Assembly: GCF_002077945.1 (NCBI RefSeq)
Contig: NZ_LVYD01000044.1
Span: forward strand, 186,001-250,000
DNA length: 64,000 nucleotides
DNA from: Niastella vici
GTDB taxonomy: Bacteria > Bacteroidota > Bacteroidia > Chitinophagales > Chitinophagaceae
Reading direction: 5' to 3'
The stretch's first letter is position 1. Each line of letters begins with the position of its first letter. A program made the position numbers and the translations under genes. Below, piece after piece: positions 15,956 to 24,782 of the stretch. The notes beneath the pieces were generated by a model, which had not been told where the DNA came from, ran no database searches, and saw only the letters and a list, made by a program, of their open reading frames with translations.

Positions 15956-17087
15956 TTGCCAAAATATTTTCAAGATCCAATAAACTTTCCAGGTTATGTG
16001 CCGACCGAAAATCATCTATTGCAGGGAGTGCCGCTTTCATACCCCTCGCTTCGGGAGCATATCCCTTCATTCCTTTTAATGGGTTCATCCAGATTATTTT
16101 TCTCGCTCGTTTGTGCATTTTAATCATTTCCCGTTCAAGCAGGGCAGGGTCGCCGGTATCTAATCCATCACTTAAAATAAGTATGGAAGGCGATCCGTTC
16201 AACAGCAGTTTGCCATATTTGTTATTGAACGCTGCGAAACATTCACCTATTCGTGTGCCGCTGCTCCAATTATCAGCCTGTTCGCTAATAGTGGCCAAAA
16301 CAACATCAAGCTGGTTCGGTTGCAACGCTTTGGTGATCCTTATCAGCGACGTACTAAACACAAATGCTTCCAGTTGCCGGAAATAGGTACGCAAGGCATA
16401 AATAAAGCGAAGCAGCAAATAACTGTATTTATCCATTGAGCCACTTACATCCAGCAAAACGATCAGCCGTTGTTTTTTGGGCTTCTGTGCTCTTCTGAAT
16501 AATTCGATCGGTTCACCGCCATAACCAATACTTCGCCTGATCGTACGCCGCAAACTGATCTGTCCTTTATTTCGGTCTTCCTTCATACGCCTGCGTAACC
16601 GCAATGCCATTTGCATAAACAGTTTCATGGCTATCTCTTCAAGCAAAGCAGCATCCATCTCATTCAGTTTAGAAAGATCTGTCCGCTTCAATCGCTCGGT
16701 TTCATTGGCTCCTGAAACATTCCTGCCTTCATCTTCAGGAGCTGCTGTTTTTCCGAAACCGAGCATGACCAGCGATGCACTGGCCTTTTTATTAAATGAT
16801 CCCTGCACTGAAGTTTTATTCTTTTTTTCCTGCATATCTACAGGATTCGTATCCCAATAGCGAAGAAACAATTTCTCAAACAACTCTCTTTCTTCCGGCG
16901 TAGTACAGAAAATCGTTTTCAATGCATATCTAAAACTATTCTTGTCGCTGATCAACCCTTCTTTTAAACAACGTAGTGCATCCTGCGTTTCCTGTATGCC
17001 CACATTGAGGCCATGACTTCTGACATACTGTCCAAATGCCACTACGCTTTCAGCAATACTGTTAGTTTGAAATGCCTGTTGTTTCAT
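15948..17087 (-). CDS. coxE: CoxE-like VWA domain protein
   Basis: 379 residues. C-terminal von Willebrand A domain with the MIDAS DVSGSMDKYS (about residue 213), then FSTSLIRITKAL, the SSGTRIGECFAAFN threonine and LSDGLDTGDP. The N-terminal half has the CoxE family pattern. CoxE partners with the AAA ATPase CoxD and is needed to finish the copper-molybdenum site of CO dehydrogenase. It follows coxD by 42 bp and its stop overlaps the start of the next gene by 8 bp. Confidence 0.87.
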   Translation of the reverse strand: MKQQAFQTNSIAESVVAFGQYVRSHGLNVGIQETQDALRCLKEGLISDKNSFRYALKTIFCTTPEERELFEKLFLRYWDTNPVDMQEKKNKTSVQGSFNKKASASLVMLGFGKTAAPEDEGRNVSGANETERLKRTDLSKLNEMDAALLEEIAMKLFMQMALRLRRRMKEDRNKGQISLRRTIRRSIGYGGEPIELFRRAQKPKKQRLIVLLDVSGSMDKYSYLLLRFIYALRTYFRQLEAFVFSTSLIRITKALQPNQLDVVLATISEQADNWSSGTRIGECFAAFNNKYGKLLLNGSPSILILSDGLDTGDPALLEREMIKMHKRARKIIWMNPLKGMKGYAPEARGMKAALPAIDDFRSAHNLESLLDLENILANA

Positions 17088-17129
17088 TTGAAATGCAATT
17101 ACGCTTTTATTATGATGACCTTCTGAATA

Positions 17130-18023
17130 CTAAAGAGGAGCAACAAAATCCTTTTTTACCTGGTTAATATCATCCACCGATTTCAATACAGTTCCCAGCG
17201 TTTGTACAAATGCTTTCGCATTCATATCCCTGTACCCAAGCGCCATCAGGCTTTCTGCCCAGTCGATGGTTTCACTTACCCCGGGCGTTTTTTCCAGTTT
17301 TCGTTGCCTGAAGTCCTGTACATGTCGAACTATCTGCTGTAATAAAAGTTGCTCAATACCCGGCAATCTTTTTTTTACGATCAGCATTTCCTTTTCAAGA
17401 TCCGGATAATCTATCCAGTGATACAGGCACCGGCGTTTCAAAGCGTCGCTCAATTCTCGGGTCCGGTTTGATGTAAGAATTACGTATGGTTTGTATTTCG
17501 CTTTAATGGTACCTAACTCTGGTATGGTGATCTGGAATACAGATAACAGTTCCAGCAAAAAAGCTTCAAATTCTTCGTCACTTCTGTCGATTTCGTCTAT
17601 TAATAGAACAGGTGCTTTACTTTCTTCCATGATGCTTTGCAGTAATGGCCGCATCAGTAAATACTCATGGCTGAAAATGTGATGCTCTTTTTCTTCCACA
17701 GAAAGATTGGTGCCTTCCTGCAGCTTAATGCCAAGCAATTGTTTTTGATAATTCCATTCGTAAACAGCAGCATTGATATCTAATCCTTCGTAGCACTGTA
17801 GCCGGATGAGCCTGGTTTCAAGCAATTGCGACAGCACCAGGGCAATCTCGGTTTTTCCCACACCAGGTGGACCTTCCAGCAGCAGTGGCTTTTGAAGCTT
17901 CAGTAACAGAAACAGGGCTGTGGCAAATTCTTCATCAGCCACATACTGGTGTTTTTCCAACGCTTCCACTATTTCTGATGGACTATTAAGTGTTTGCACT
18001 GGTTTACGATTTTTTACCTCCAA
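17130..18023 (-). CDS. coxD: CoxD-like MoxR family AAA+ ATPase
   Basis: 297 residues in the longest frame. Walker A LLEGPPGVGKTEIAL (about residues 48-62), Walker B VLLIDEIDRSDEEFEAFLLE, sensor 1 YVILTSNRTRELSDALKRRC. CoxD is the MoxR-type ATPase that acts on the CO dehydrogenase large subunit to sulfurate the MoO2 centre. There is no ATG in the N-terminal region: the frame opens with TTG at 18023, overlapping coxG by 20 bp, or with GTG at 17999, 4 bp after the coxG stop. A GGAGGT lies at 18021-18016, best placed for neither, so the start is uncertain. Confidence 0.87.
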   Translation of the reverse strand: MEVKNRKPVQTLNSPSEIVEALEKHQYVADEEFATALFLLLKLQKPLLLEGPPGVGKTEIALVLSQLLETRLIRLQCYEGLDINAAVYEWNYQKQLLGIKLQEGTNLSVEEKEHHIFSHEYLLMRPLLQSIMEESKAPVLLIDEIDRSDEEFEAFLLELLSVFQITIPELGTIKAKYKPYVILTSNRTRELSDALKRRCLYHWIDYPDLEKEMLIVKKRLPGIEQLLLQQIVRHVQDFRQRKLEKTPGVSETIDWAESLMALGYRDMNAKAFVQTLGTVLKSVDDINQVKKDFVAPL

Positions 18024-18534
18024 TTATTCCTTTGATCATGCTTCCTGCTATAGAGCCTGCATGCAACGAGCTATCTACCTCTTTCCCGGCAAGTTGTGCT
18101 TTGAAGTTGTTTACAAACTGGTCAAACACCTGGTTGCTTACATCATTGATCAACCTGCTTCCAAGTTGTGCCAGCATACCTGTGATGCTCATCTCCATGG
18201 AAACATTAACATCAGTGCCGCCATCCTTTTCTGCCAGTTTTCCATTCATTACCATTTCGGCGCCTCCTTTTCCTTTGGTATCTGTGCCGGTTCCCTTTAG
18301 CGTCATTTTATGCGTAGCTGCATCTCTTTCCGTGAACGTGACCAGGCCGCCATAGCTGGCTTTTACAGGTCCGAATTTCAGTTGCACTGCTCCTTTGAAA
18401 TTGTTGTCGTCTACTTTTTCAGTAAGTGAAGCGCCGGGCACACATGCCACTACCTTTTCGGGATTGGTAAGATTGGCCCACACATCTTCAATACTATGCT
18501 CTACGTGGAATGATTTTGTGATTGTTGTATTCAT
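18004..18534 (-). CDS. coxG: CoxG-like SRPBCC protein (CO dehydrogenase subunit G)
   Basis: 176 residues from the ATG at 18534 (MNTTITKSFHVEHSIEDVWA); the longer frame to 18567 would run into coxL. SRPBCC/START-like fold with the CoxG signature NPEKVVACVPGASLTEKVDD and FGPVKASYGGLVTF. CoxG helps recruit CO dehydrogenase to the cytoplasmic membrane in Oligotropha. This copy lacks the hydrophobic C-terminal tail of longer CoxG proteins. It sits 13 bp after coxL. Confidence 0.87.
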   Translation of the reverse strand: MNTTITKSFHVEHSIEDVWANLTNPEKVVACVPGASLTEKVDDNNFKGAVQLKFGPVKASYGGLVTFTERDAATHKMTLKGTGTDTKGKGGAEMVMNGKLAEKDGGTDVNVSMEMSITGMLAQLGSRLINDVSNQVFDQFVNNFKAQLAGKEVDSSLHAGSIAGSMIKGIIGGKKS

Positions 18535-18547
18535 AATTACAAACATT

Positions 18548-20920
18548 TTATTTATCGTATGCACCATGCTCCTTCAGGGCCTTCCACACTTTGTAAGGTG
18601 TGATAGGAATATCGATGTGCGTGATGCCAAAAGGCGACAAAGCATCGATGATGGCATTGGCAATGGCCGGCGGCCCTCCTACAGTAGGCGATTCACCCAC
18701 ACCTTTTGCACCAATAGGGTGATGGGGGGAAGGTGTACAGGTGTGACCCGTTTCCCACTTCGGCGATTCAACTGCTGTTGGCACCAGGTAATCCATCAGC
18801 GTACCATTAAGAATATTGCCTTCCCCGTCATAAATCAGCTCTTCATACATAGCAGGAGCAACGGCTTGTGTAAGCCCGCCGTGCACCTGTCCCTGTACAA
18901 TCATGGGGTTGATAATATTACCGCAATCATCAATAGCAACAAACCGCCGGATATGAATGGCGCCGGTTTCCTTATCAATATCCACCACACAGATGTAAGC
19001 GCCGGAAGGGAAAGTAAGATTTGGCGGATCGTAATAATGGGTTGCTTCGAAGCCGGCTTCCATACCTTGCGGGTGATTGGTATAAGCTGCGAAAACAATT
19101 TCCTGGATGGTCTTTGATTTTTCAGGAGCGCCTTTTACAAAGAACTTTCCTGTTTCCCATTCAAGATCATTTTCACTTACTTCGAGCAGGTAGGCAGCAA
19201 TTTTGCGTGCCTTATCGCGAAGCTTGCGGGAAGCCACGGCAGCGGCCGCCCCGGCAGTGGGTGTACTGCGGCTGGCATAGGTACCGAGACCGTAAGGCGC
19301 TGTATCGGTATCGCCTTCTTCTACCTGGATGTTTTCTGCAGGGATACCTAATTCTTCTGCGATGATCTGGGCATAAGTAGTTTCATGGCCCTGGCCCTGT
19401 GATTTTGTACCAAACCGTGCAATAGCCTTTCCGGTCGGGTGTACCCTTATCTCGGCACTATCGAACATTTTTATACCAAGGATATCAAAGTCTTTGGAAG
19501 GGCCGGCGCCCACTATTTCTGTGAATGTAGAAATGCCTATACCCATCAATTCACCACGGGCCTGTTTCTCCGCCTGTTCTTTGCGCAAGGCAGCATATCC
19601 CACTACATCCATGGCTTTTTGCAAACCTGCCTGATAATTGCCGCTGTCATAAATCCAGCCGGTGGGGGAATGCCATGGAAAATCTTCCTTTTTTATAAAA
19701 TTCTGCATACGAAGTTCGGCCGGGTCTTTACCTATTTTCTTGGCAAACATATCAGTGAGGCGTTCAATTGCCTGAACTGCTTCTGTAACGCGGAATGAAC
19801 ATCGGTAAGCCACGCCGCCTGGAGGTTTATTGGTATATACTGCATCGGCTTCCACGAAAGCAGCGTTATAATCATATGAACCTGTACAAATAGAGAACAA
19901 ACCAAGCGGGAATTTTGATGGGTTGGCAGCCGCATCTGTATAACCATGGTCGGCGAGCACTTTAAAGCGGGTGGCTAGTATCTTACCTTCCTTTGTACCG
20001 GCCAATTCAGCGGTGATGTGGTAATCCCGGGCAAATGAGTCGGCCTGCAGATTTTCACTGCGGTCTTCAATCCATTTCACGGGCTTACCCACCAGGAACG
20101 AAACTGCAATTGCAATAACATAGCCGGGGTATACAGGTACTTTACCACCAAAGCCCCCGCCGATATCCGGGCTCACCACACGGATCCTTTCTTCACTTAA
20201 GCCCACATGGCCTGCCACCAATGCAATCACCGTTCTTATAGCATGAGGCGCCTGTGTAGTCATATACATGGTAAGGTGATGATTTACCTTATCATAATCG
20301 GCAACGCAGCCACAGGTTTCAATAGATACAACGTGAATGCGTGGAATATGCATCTGTTGTTTTATCACCACATCGGCATTGGCAAAAACCTGCGCTGTTT
20401 TTTCTTTATCACCTGCCTGCCAGTGCCAGATGTGATTGTCTTTTTTGCCCGGTTTGTCAGTACGCAGCACCGGTGCAGCAGGATCCAGTGATTTGAACGG
20501 GTCCATAACGGGTTTCATGGGCTCGTACTCTACCTTTACTGCTTCACGACCATCACGGGCAGCATACTTGCTGGTAGCAATTACTGCACAAACTTCCTGC
20601 GCCTGGTACATCACCGTATCGGTGGGCAATACCATTTGTGTATCGCTCATCAGCGTGGGCATCCAGTGAAGTTTGTATTTTTCGAGGTCTTTACCTGTAA
20701 CAACGGTAATAACGCCTGGCACTTTCATAGCCTCTTCTATGTTGATGCTTTTGATCTTTGCATAAGCATACGGACTTCTTACAATATCCATATACAACAT
20801 GCCTGGTAGCTTGATGTCATCAACGTAATGTCCTTTACCCTGGATGAACCTTGCATCCTCTTTTCTTTTCAGGGAATGCCCCATGCCACCGATTTCCTTT
20901 GATGTTTTGCATTGAGTCAT
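18548..20920 (-). CDS. coxL: Aerobic carbon monoxide dehydrogenase large subunit, form I
   Basis: Oxidises CO with water to CO2 at a Mo-S-Cu centre; partner of CoxM and CoxS. 790 residues (family about 800). The active-site loop reads GGVAYRCSFRVTEAV, with AYRCSFR at bases 19810-19790; AYxCSFR with the copper-binding Cys defines form I, whereas form II and other xanthine-oxidase relatives have AYRGAGR or similar. Also present: GGGFGGKVPVYPG (Mo cofactor), KSQGQGHETTYAQI, and KGVGESPTVGGPPA with the catalytic Glu. Opening SLKRKEDARFIQGKGHYVDD is typical. Cytoplasmic face of the membrane. Confidence 0.95.
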   Translation of the reverse strand: MTQCKTSKEIGGMGHSLKRKEDARFIQGKGHYVDDIKLPGMLYMDIVRSPYAYAKIKSINIEEAMKVPGVITVVTGKDLEKYKLHWMPTLMSDTQMVLPTDTVMYQAQEVCAVIATSKYAARDGREAVKVEYEPMKPVMDPFKSLDPAAPVLRTDKPGKKDNHIWHWQAGDKEKTAQVFANADVVIKQQMHIPRIHVVSIETCGCVADYDKVNHHLTMYMTTQAPHAIRTVIALVAGHVGLSEERIRVVSPDIGGGFGGKVPVYPGYVIAIAVSFLVGKPVKWIEDRSENLQADSFARDYHITAELAGTKEGKILATRFKVLADHGYTDAAANPSKFPLGLFSICTGSYDYNAAFVEADAVYTNKPPGGVAYRCSFRVTEAVQAIERLTDMFAKKIGKDPAELRMQNFIKKEDFPWHSPTGWIYDSGNYQAGLQKAMDVVGYAALRKEQAEKQARGELMGIGISTFTEIVGAGPSKDFDILGIKMFDSAEIRVHPTGKAIARFGTKSQGQGHETTYAQIIAEELGIPAENIQVEEGDTDTAPYGLGTYASRSTPTAGAAAAVASRKLRDKARKIAAYLLEVSENDLEWETGKFFVKGAPEKSKTIQEIVFAAYTNHPQGMEAGFEATHYYDPPNLTFPSGAYICVVDIDKETGAIHIRRFVAIDDCGNIINPMIVQGQVHGGLTQAVAPAMYEELIYDGEGNILNGTLMDYLVPTAVESPKWETGHTCTPSPHHPIGAKGVGESPTVGGPPAIANAIIDALSPFGITHIDIPITPYKVWKALKEHGAYDK

Positions 20921-20955
20921 ATATACAGGAATTAATTCGTTAATTATTAAAGTTG

Positions 20956-21462
20956 TTATACAAATTCCGGTTCGGTAGATGGAAGCGCCTCTCCCCGCAT
21001 TTTGGCGCTGGCATACAGAATGGCTTTTACAATATTATTGTAACCCGTGCAACGGCAAAGGTTGCCGCTAATACCCCAGCGAATTTCTTCCTCTGTAGGA
21101 TTGTTGTTGCGTGCCAGCAATTCAGTGGCGCGCAGGATCATTCCCGGGGTGCAGAAGCCGCAATGCAATCCATGGTTTTCTTTAAAGCCTTCCTGCAGGG
21201 GGGTGAGCGGGCCACCTTCGGGCGCCAGTCCTTCAATAGTGGTGATCGATTTGCCATTGGCCTGAACGGCCAGAATAGTGCAGGACTTTACGCTTTTCCC
21301 ATTCAACAAAATAGTGCAGGCGCCACAACTGGTGGTATCGCAACCTATGTGTGTACCTGTAAGGTTCAGTAACTCCCTTATCATATGCACCAGCAACAGG
21401 CGGGGTTCCACCTCCAGGTGATGCGGTGTTTCATTTACAGTGACTGTTATTTTCTTTAGCAT
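20956..21462 (-). CDS. coxS: CO dehydrogenase small subunit, [2Fe-2S] protein
   Basis: 168 residues. N-terminal plant-type [2Fe-2S] domain with [21 protein letters not shown] and a C-terminal helical domain with [10 protein letters not shown] and GNLCRCTGY, so all eight cluster cysteines are present. Passes electrons from the Mo site in CoxL to the FAD in CoxM. Gap of 35 bp to coxL and 50 bp to coxM. Confidence 0.94.
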   Translation of the reverse strand: MLKKITVTVNETPHHLEVEPRLLLVHMIRELLNLTGTHIGCDTTSCGACTILLNGKSVKSCTILAVQANGKSITTIEGLAPEGGPLTPLQEGFKENHGLHCGFCTPGMILRATELLARNNNPTEEEIRWGISGNLCRCTGYNNIVKAILYASAKMRGEALPSTEPEFV

Positions 21463-21512
21463 TTTTCAAAATATTTTTTTTAGATGAAATCAGTTTCACT
21501 TCAGGATATGAT

Positions 21513-22382
21513 TTATTTCCTGGCTCTTTCAGCTGCTTTACGGATCATACGCTTTACCAGCACAGCAACTAAATGGCGTTTGTATTCTTCACTGCCGCGT
21601 AGGTCAGAAGAGGGGCTACAATCTTCAGAAGCATACCTGGCCGCTTCTTCAATGGTTTCATCTGTAAGCCGCTTGCCTGTTAACGCCTGCTCGCTTCGTG
21701 ATGCGCGCAGGGGTATTGGATTTACATTGGTAAGGCCAATACCTGCGGAATTACAAACATCATTTCCATCAAGCGTTAGCTGAACGGCAACGCCGGCAGT
21801 AGCATAGTCGCCCACCTTTCTTTCGAGTTTGTGATAGGCGCTTCCGGTTCCTGCAGAAGGCACAGGAATTTGAATTTCTGTAAGAATTTCTCCGTGTTGT
21901 AAAGCTGTCATGTAAAAGCCTTGAAAAAATTCATCAATAGGAATGCTGCGTTTGCCACCAGATCCTGTTGCAATAATGGTCGCATGCAGAGCCAGCATTA
22001 CCGCGGGATGGTCGTTGGCCGCATCACCATGAGCGAGGTTTCCGCCAATGGTGGCAACATTGCGAACCTGGGGGTCGGCAATCAGTTTGGTAACATCGGC
22101 AAACAGGGGAAAATGTTTTTTCAGCAGGTCTGAGTGTTCAATGTCGGCTTCGGTAGTAAGCGCGCCAATTTTTATTACATCACCCTCTTTTTTAATGTCT
22201 GAAAGACCGGGTATGCCATTAATATCAATGAGCCATTCAGGAGTTGCAAGCCGCAGTTTCATCATTGGTATCAGGCTATGGCCACCTGAAAGAATCTTGG
22301 CTTCCTCGCCATACTTGTTTAGCATCGAAATGGCCTCGGCTAATGTCCCCGGCGATTCGTACTGAAACGACTGAGCAATCAT
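21513..22382 (-). CDS. coxM: CO dehydrogenase medium subunit, FAD-binding
   Basis: 289 residues. FAD-binding type 2 domain with the CoxM signatures AGGHSLIPMMKLR (about residue 35) and TIGGNLAHGDAANDHPAV (about residue 112), which hold the pyrophosphate and isoalloxazine of FAD; the C-terminal CO dehydrogenase flavoprotein domain starts about residue 180. Delivers electrons from CO to the quinone pool or respiratory chain. First gene of the operon M-S-L-G-D-E-F-xdhC. The 117 bp upstream hold no Fnr-type box and only weak -7 candidates. Confidence 0.94.
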   Translation of the reverse strand: MIAQSFQYESPGTLAEAISMLNKYGEEAKILSGGHSLIPMMKLRLATPEWLIDINGIPGLSDIKKEGDVIKIGALTTEADIEHSDLLKKHFPLFADVTKLIADPQVRNVATIGGNLAHGDAANDHPAVMLALHATIIATGSGGKRSIPIDEFFQGFYMTALQHGEILTEIQIPVPSAGTGSAYHKLERKVGDYATAGVAVQLTLDGNDVCNSAGIGLTNVNPIPLRASRSEQALTGKRLTDETIEEAARYASEDCSPSSDLRGSEEYKRHLVAVLVKRMIRKAAERARK

Positions 22383-22499
22383 AAAATATAGTTTGTTTAT
22401 TTACAATGAAGACCTGAAAACAATGAATAAAGCATTGAGAAGGTACAGAATAGCATACTGCAAAACAATGATCTTAATCGGTCCCTTTCCTGTTTGCGA

Positions 22500-22979
22500 T
22501 CATTTAAATTCAACCGGTTTATTGCCGCTGTTCTGACTAAAAAAAGCCCTGATTTTAGCAATAAAAAAAAGTAAGCTTCCATTCAACCAAACGCCTGTAA
22601 AAATAAAAAGTACACCGCTGTAATACAAAGCAAGTCCGCCTCCGCTGGTTACACTGAATAAGATGCATAACGATCCTGCCAAAGCCAGCAGTATTGCATA
22701 TTTTGTTCTGATATCACGGTAATTAAAAATTAATCCAATGAGGGTGATTCCACAAAATAAAAGGGTAAGTAAAAAAGTGGTTGAAGATGTGTATGTATGT
22801 GCGGTTGTGAAAGTTCCTGCTTCGCCACATAGAATGAACGTACTGGAAAAGGCCATCACACAAAAAGGGCATTTAGGCAACAGTACCAGTAAAAGACCCG
22901 CTATAAAACCGAGTTTCTTTTTTGTGCGGGTGAAAGTGAATTCATTAGACGCCGTACATTGTTTTTTTTCACATCGCAT
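22500..22979 (-). CDS. Small membrane protein with LLPKCPFC motif
   Basis: 159 residues, four predicted transmembrane helices (about 28-48, 65-85, 93-112, 120-140). The first helix holds LLPKCPFCVMAFS, a CxxC pair at the membrane surface as in MerC-type or other thiol/metal-handling membrane proteins. N-terminus MRCEKKQC has two further cysteines. Function not known. Lies between pstB and coxM on the same strand; it could be a copper or thiol partner of CO dehydrogenase maturation, but nothing proves this. Confidence 0.6.
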   Translation of the reverse strand: MRCEKKQCTASNEFTFTRTKKKLGFIAGLLLVLLPKCPFCVMAFSSTFILCGEAGTFTTAHTYTSSTTFLLTLLFCGITLIGLIFNYRDIRTKYAILLALAGSLCILFSVTSGGGLALYYSGVLFIFTGVWLNGSLLFFIAKIRAFFSQNSGNKPVEFK

Positions 22980-23147
22980 TACCGTATCGAAAAGACCTGT
23001 TTCTAAAGTTACATAAAAAAAAGGGCAAAAATAATTATTTCATAACCGGACAAGTATCTCTCTGTCTTTGTTCAGGTGAACTTCTAAATTCAGCCAGGGT
23101 GTTTTGTTTTTAAAAACGACTATTGCACGCTGGGAAATAACTAAATA

Positions 23148-23906
23148 CTAACCAAAATGCCCTGTTACATAATTTTTGGTAAGATCGTGTTGCGGATTAT
23201 TAAAAATCTCTTTAGTTGTACCGAATTCAATGAGCTGCCCAAGGTACATAAAAGCGGTGTAATCAGAAAGCCGTTGCGCCTGTTGCATATTGTGGGTTAC
23301 AATGACTACCGTATAAGATTTCCTGAGCTCCCTTATAAGGTCTTCAATTTTAAGAGAACTGAAAGGATCTAATGCTGAACATGGCTCATCCATCAGTATT
23401 ACTTCAGGCCGTAATGCCACAGCCCTTGCAATACACAACCGCTGTTGCTGCCCGCCCGACAACTGAATGGCCGGTTTTTTTAGTTCATCTTTTACTTCAT
23501 CCCACAAAAAACTCTCCCGTAATGATTGCTCTACAAGCTGAGGTATTCGATACGGATCAGTATTGTTAACCTTTAAGCCGTAAGCAATATTATCATATAT
23601 GTTTTTTGGAAAAGGATTCGGTTTTTGAAAAACCATACCTATCCGCTTTCTTATTTCAACGGCTGAGATTTTGGGGTCATATATATTGGTATCATCTATC
23701 ATTACTTTACCGGTAATTTTTACATAATCTAATAAATCGTGCAAACGGTTAAAGGTGCGTAGCAGGGTGGTTTTGCCACAACCTGAAGGCCCGATAAGGG
23801 CAGTTATTTTATTTTGCGGAATACCAATGGCAACATCCTTCAGTATATGCTTTTCGCTGAAATAAAGGTTAAGCCCCTCTGTAGATAATTTTTTGTTATT
23901 AGTCAT
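23148..23906 (-). CDS. pstB: Phosphate ABC transporter ATP-binding protein
   Basis: 252 residues from the ATG at 23906, whose first bases overlap the pstA stop as ATGACTAA; the frame extends to 23942 but that part overlaps pstA. Walker A GPSGCGKTTLLRTFNRLHDL, Q-loop VFQKPNPFP (PstB-specific), signature LSGGQQQRLCIARA, Walker B VILMDEPCSALDP, H-loop VTHN. Energises phosphate import by PstCA. Confidence 0.95.
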   Translation of the reverse strand: MTNNKKLSTEGLNLYFSEKHILKDVAIGIPQNKITALIGPSGCGKTTLLRTFNRLHDLLDYVKITGKVMIDDTNIYDPKISAVEIRKRIGMVFQKPNPFPKNIYDNIAYGLKVNNTDPYRIPQLVEQSLRESFLWDEVKDELKKPAIQLSGGQQQRLCIARAVALRPEVILMDEPCSALDPFSSLKIEDLIRELRKSYTVVIVTHNMQQAQRLSDYTAFMYLGQLIEFGTTKEIFNNPQHDLTKNYVTGHFG

Positions 23907-24741
23907 ATCTTCTACGCTTATACCGCATATAAAATGCCACAAGGTTTAAAATAAATACAACCGAAATAAGCACTACCGCAGTTCCATAGGCTAATGGCCT
24001 TACCTGTTCTACAGACTGATGTTGTGTTGATAAAATATATAGATGATAGGGTAGCGCCATAAATTCCTGCGTCACTGAGCCGGGCAAACCACTGGTATAA
24101 AAAGTAACTCCGGTAAAAAGAATAGGGGCGGTTTCTCCTGCTGCTCTCGACAAGGTAAGTACTATTCCCGTTAAAATATCCGGTAGCGCTACCGGAAGTA
24201 CAACATCTTTGATCATTTCAAATTGTGTGGCGCCTACCGCTAAAGCAGCTTCCCGGGTTGTGGTGGGAACACGTTTTAAAGATTCTTCAGTAGTGGTAAT
24301 GATGTAGGGTAGTGAAAGAAGCCCTAATGTTAAGCCTGCCGAAAACAAAGATGTTCCCAGGCGCATGGCCTGTACAAATAATGCCAGGCCAAATAACCCG
24401 TATATAATGGATGGAATCCCGGAAAGATTTCTGATGGCAGCACGTATCAGTCTTGTTGTGCGGGAATTCCCGGCATATTCACCCAGGTAAATGGCACAGG
24501 CGATACCAAAAGGAACGGCAAAAGCCGTTGTTAACAAGGTTACTAAAACAGTGCCTATGATCGCCGGAAATATACCTCCTTTTGTCATTCCTTCTGAAGG
24601 ATATTTGAAAATAAAATCAATTGTAATAGCGGGCAATCCTTTTGAAAAAAGCTCAATTAGTATCACAATAAGAAACAGGCAAACTATAATTGTACTGCCA
24701 GCCAGCATGCTCCAATTCAAATAATTAATGAACTTTTTCAT
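23899..24741 (-). CDS. pstA: Phosphate ABC transporter permease PstA
   Basis: 280 residues with six transmembrane helices and the permease EAA-type loop EAALAVGATQFEMIKDVVLP. FLIVILIELFSKGLPAI and GGIFPAIIGTVLVTLL are PstA-like. Inner membrane; forms the channel with PstC. 41 bp downstream of pstC. Confidence 0.94.
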   Translation of the reverse strand: MKKFINYLNWSMLAGSTIIVCLFLIVILIELFSKGLPAITIDFIFKYPSEGMTKGGIFPAIIGTVLVTLLTTAFAVPFGIACAIYLGEYAGNSRTTRLIRAAIRNLSGIPSIIYGLFGLALFVQAMRLGTSLFSAGLTLGLLSLPYIITTTEESLKRVPTTTREAALAVGATQFEMIKDVVLPVALPDILTGIVLTLSRAAGETAPILFTGVTFYTSGLPGSVTQEFMALPYHLYILSTQHQSVEQVRPLAYGTAVVLISVVFILNLVAFYMRYKRRRYD

Positions 24742-24782
24742 CTATGCATAAAATTTACATTTCGCGGGTGAACTATTCATGG

